Shown here: positions 13,661-15,208 of the stretch, piece by piece
Layout of the letters: each line of letters starts with the position of its first letter
Numbering within the stretch: position 1 is the first letter of the stretch
Source of the DNA: Betaproteobacteria bacterium
GTDB taxonomy: Bacteria > Pseudomonadota > Gammaproteobacteria > Burkholderiales > Burkholderiaceae_C
Direction of reading: 5' to 3'
Length of the DNA stretch: 15,208 nucleotides
NCBI GenBank assembly: GCA_009922295.1
Contig: RFWA01000024.1
Span: 1-15,208, forward strand
Position numbers and translations under genes: made by a program
Notes under the pieces: generated by a model
The model's input: only the letters and a program-made list of their open reading frames with translations
Told to the model about the DNA's origin: nothing
Database searches by the model: none

Positions 13661-14536
13661 TCAACCAAAGAAGGCTTCGAAGCCTGATTCGGGCTCAAAG
13701 CGGCGGTTACGGTAGAGCAGTCGGGTCGGTCCCGGCAAGGCGCGGGTCAGTATGGAGTGGCTGGGGTCGCCGGGGTAACACGTGACGCGCATGCCATCGT
13801 GATCAAAGGGCTCCGGTGCGATCGTCGGCGGTGACTGGGCTACGGCGGCATCAAGCACGCTTCGAAGGTCGCTGTGCCGCGCTAGGTGAACCAGGCTCAT
13901 GATCTGCGGCGGCGCCAGCTCAATGTCCTTGGCCCAATACCGGCTCAGTGCGGTTCGGGGTGTGAGCCAGACACTGGCCGTGGCCTCATGCTCGTCATGC
14001 TGCGCTGTCTGGTGCCTGGGCATTGCTGCGACAAAAAAACGCGTGTCGAAGCGCTTTTTCATCATGCTGGGTAAATGTGGCGTGATCCAGCGCGACCAGG
14101 GCAGCAGCGCGCTGGTCGCCAAACGTAAATGGGTGCTTGCCAGCACGCTGGCGAAGTCATGGCCGGCACGCAGCATGGCCCGCGCAGTCAAGGCCTGGGC
14201 GGCAGACGCTCCATGGACCAGCAAAATGCCCGACTCTTCAAAGGTCTCGCGAGCGGCCGCCACGAAAATCGCAGCGGCCTCGGTGAGGGAAAGATGTGGC
14301 TCGTTCAGCTGCCCCCGCAGGGCATCGGGTGTCTGATCCAGCACTTCAGGGGTACACAGTTGGGGATCGGCGACGTCAACCTTGCCACCCGGGAACACAT
14401 AGGCACCGCCCAGCACATCCGATTTGTCATGCCGCTTGATCAGCAGCACCTCCAGCCCTTGCGTCGTATCGCGAAGCATGACCACGGTGGCTGCCGAGCG
14501 TGGTGGTGTGGACACGGTCTGCATGTTCAGTTCCAT
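13661..14536 (-). CDS. Nudix hydrolase, NUDT19/RP2-like (possible CoA pyrophosphatase)
   Basis: A 291-residue cytoplasmic hydrolase of nucleoside-diphosphate-X compounds. Strand AATVVMLRDT opens the fold (residues 15-24). The Nudix box is split: FPGGKVDVAD (48-57) supplies its first part, and AARETFEESGILL (94-106) the second, with Arg96, Glu97, Glu100 and Glu101 as metal-binding core. About 35 residues separate the halves. This interruption is characteristic of the NUDT19/RP2 group, whose mammalian member hydrolyses CoA and acyl-CoA esters; that substrate is inferred here. The long C-terminal part (about 150-291) is also usual for the group. The start is ATG 14534-14536; ATG 14522-14524 is a close alternative, with GGAA upstream. 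It diverges from the SDR gene at 14647 over 110 bases. Neighbouring acyl-CoA genes fit a CoA-related role. Confidence 0.9.
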   Translation of the reverse strand: MELNMQTVSTPPRSAATVVMLRDTTQGLEVLLIKRHDKSDVLGGAYVFPGGKVDVADPQLCTPEVLDQTPDALRGQLNEPHLSLTEAAAIFVAAARETFEESGILLVHGASAAQALTARAMLRAGHDFASVLASTHLRLATSALLPWSRWITPHLPSMMKKRFDTRFFVAAMPRHQTAQHDEHEATASVWLTPRTALSRYWAKDIELAPPQIMSLVHLARHSDLRSVLDAAVAQSPPTIAPEPFDHDGMRVTCYPGDPSHSILTRALPGPTRLLYRNRRFEPESGFEAFFG

Positions 14537-14589
14537 ACGGGTCTTTCGGGGATGCTGCGCGTGCGGTCCGGTACAGTGTGGGATGGGTT

Positions 14590-14615
14590 GGTTCGAGGCT
14601 AGCAGAGTCCGAACC
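14590..14615. promoter_or_regulatory. Inverted repeat between divergent Nudix and SDR genes, possible operator
   Basis: GGTTCG (14590-14595) and CGAACC (14610-14615) are perfect 6-base inverted arms 14 bases apart, 32 bases before the SDR start. The arm-to-arm distance of 20 bases fits two turns of the helix and so a dimeric repressor, but no specific regulator is recognised and chance is possible. Confidence 0.25.
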
Positions 14616-14646
14616 GTTGTGATGTCACCAACAGTTCAGGAACAGT

Positions 14647-15208
14647 ATGGGAATAGATTTCAAGGGCCAGGTTGCCATCGTGACCGGCGCCGGTGGTGGC
14701 CTCGGCCGCCAACACGCGCTGGCGCTGGCCGCGCGCGGTGCGAAGGTGATGGTCAATGATTTGGGCGGCGCCAGGGACGGCTCCGGCGGCTCGGCCACGG
14801 CGGCCGAGGCGGTGGTGGCTGAAATCCGGGCGGCCGGGGGTGAAGCCCTGGCCAACAGCGCCTCGGTGACCGATTTTGCTGCGGTTGAGGCCATGGTGGC
14901 GCAGGCCGTGACGGCCTGGGGGCGGGTGGACATCTTGGTCAATAACGCCGGCATTTTGCGTGACAAGACCTTCGCCAAGATGGATCTGGCCGACTTTGAG
15001 CTGGTGGTGGACGTTCACCTGATGGGCGCCGTCAATTGCAGCAAGGCGGTCTGGGGTTTGATGAATGCGCAGAAATACGGCCGCATCGTCATGACCACCT
15101 CGTCGAGCGGGCTGTATGGCAATTTCGGCCAATCCAATTACGGCGCGGCGAAGATGGCGCTGGTGGGCCTGATGCAGACGCTGGCACTCGAAGGCGCCAA
15201 AAACAACA
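14647..15208 (+). CDS. SDR oxidoreductase, MFE-2 hydroxyacyl-CoA dehydrogenase type (3' end outside window)
   Basis: The first 187 residues of an SDR, cut by the window edge without a stop. Motifs: TGAGGGLG (13-20), the long acidic loop VNDLGGARDGSGGS (36-49) that marks the peroxisomal multifunctional enzyme 2 / HSD17B4-like branch, VNNAGILRD (98-106), serine strand TTSSSGLYG (150-158) with Ser153 or Ser154 as likely catalytic residue, and Tyr165 with Lys169 in YGAAK. Asp38 at the end of the second strand favours NAD+. This branch oxidises (3R)-hydroxyacyl-CoA to 3-ketoacyl-CoA, which would feed thiolases such as bktB (inference). The ATG at 14647-14649 has AGGAA (14638-14642) four bases upstream. 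The full protein in bacteria is usually about 300 residues; whether a hydratase or sterol-carrier domain follows cannot be seen. Confidence 0.92.
   Translation, partial: MGIDFKGQVAIVTGAGGGLGRQHALALAARGAKVMVNDLGGARDGSGGSATAAEAVVAEIRAAGGEALANSASVTDFAAVEAMVAQAVTAWGRVDILVNNAGILRDKTFAKMDLADFELVVDVHLMGAVNCSKAVWGLMNAQKYGRIVMTTSSSGLYGNFGQSNYGAAKMALVGLMQTLALEGAKNN

Overview
The window is about 15.2 kb of GC-rich, densely coding bacterial chromosome. The protein families point to a betaproteobacterium of the order Burkholderiales, most likely Comamonadaceae (Rhodoferax/Polaromonas-like). Pointers are a BktB-type 3-ketothiolase, a hemerythrin with the C-terminal extension usual in that family, an RluA-type pseudouridine synthase, a long FabH-like ketoacyl synthase and a soluble PAS hybrid kinase. 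This placement is from protein resemblance recalled from memory, not a search. I see no tRNA, rRNA, CRISPR array, insertion sequence, phage gene or toxin-antitoxin pair. It reads as a housekeeping and lipid/redox metabolism region, not a genomic island.

Layout. 26-1557 (minus): an MDR-family NADP-dependent oxidoreductase and, upstream of it, a hemerythrin-like gene with an in-frame internal deletion. 1695-2966 (plus): a 2OG-Fe(II) dioxygenase-family protein and a universal stress protein whose ribosome binding site lies in an inverted repeat. 2976-11806 (minus): seven co-oriented genes, in transcription order a pentaheme cytochrome c, a UshA-like 5'-nucleotidase lipoprotein, a 51-residue basic protein, a hybrid histidine kinase, rluA (overlapping the kinase by 23 bases), a short-chain dehydrogenase and bktB. 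11878-12405 (plus): a GNAT acetyltransferase, divergent from the cytochrome. 12406-13451 (minus): a FabH-like synthase broken by a deletion plus frameshift. 13661-14536 (minus): a NUDT19-like Nudix hydrolase. 14647 to the right edge (plus): an SDR of the MFE-2 hydroxyacyl-CoA dehydrogenase type, cut by the window end.

How the genes fit together. Several handle acyl-CoA or ketone/alcohol chemistry (bktB, two SDRs, the FabH-like relic, the CoA-pyrophosphatase-like Nudix protein, the MDR reductase). This suggests fatty-acid or polyhydroxyalkanoate turnover, but they are spread over several transcription units, so a single pathway is an inference. The cytochrome and nucleotidase are exported proteins; the kinase, rluA, SDR and bktB are cytoplasmic.

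The points most worth a second look are two internal deletions of similar size (roughly 70-80 bases each) that remove hallmark motifs from the hemerythrin and the FabH-like gene, the five-heme fusion cytochrome with no visible catalytic partner, the unannotated basic micro-protein behind a 9-bp perfect hairpin, and the hairpin over the universal stress protein ribosome binding site. I did not find a convincing new multi-gene system.
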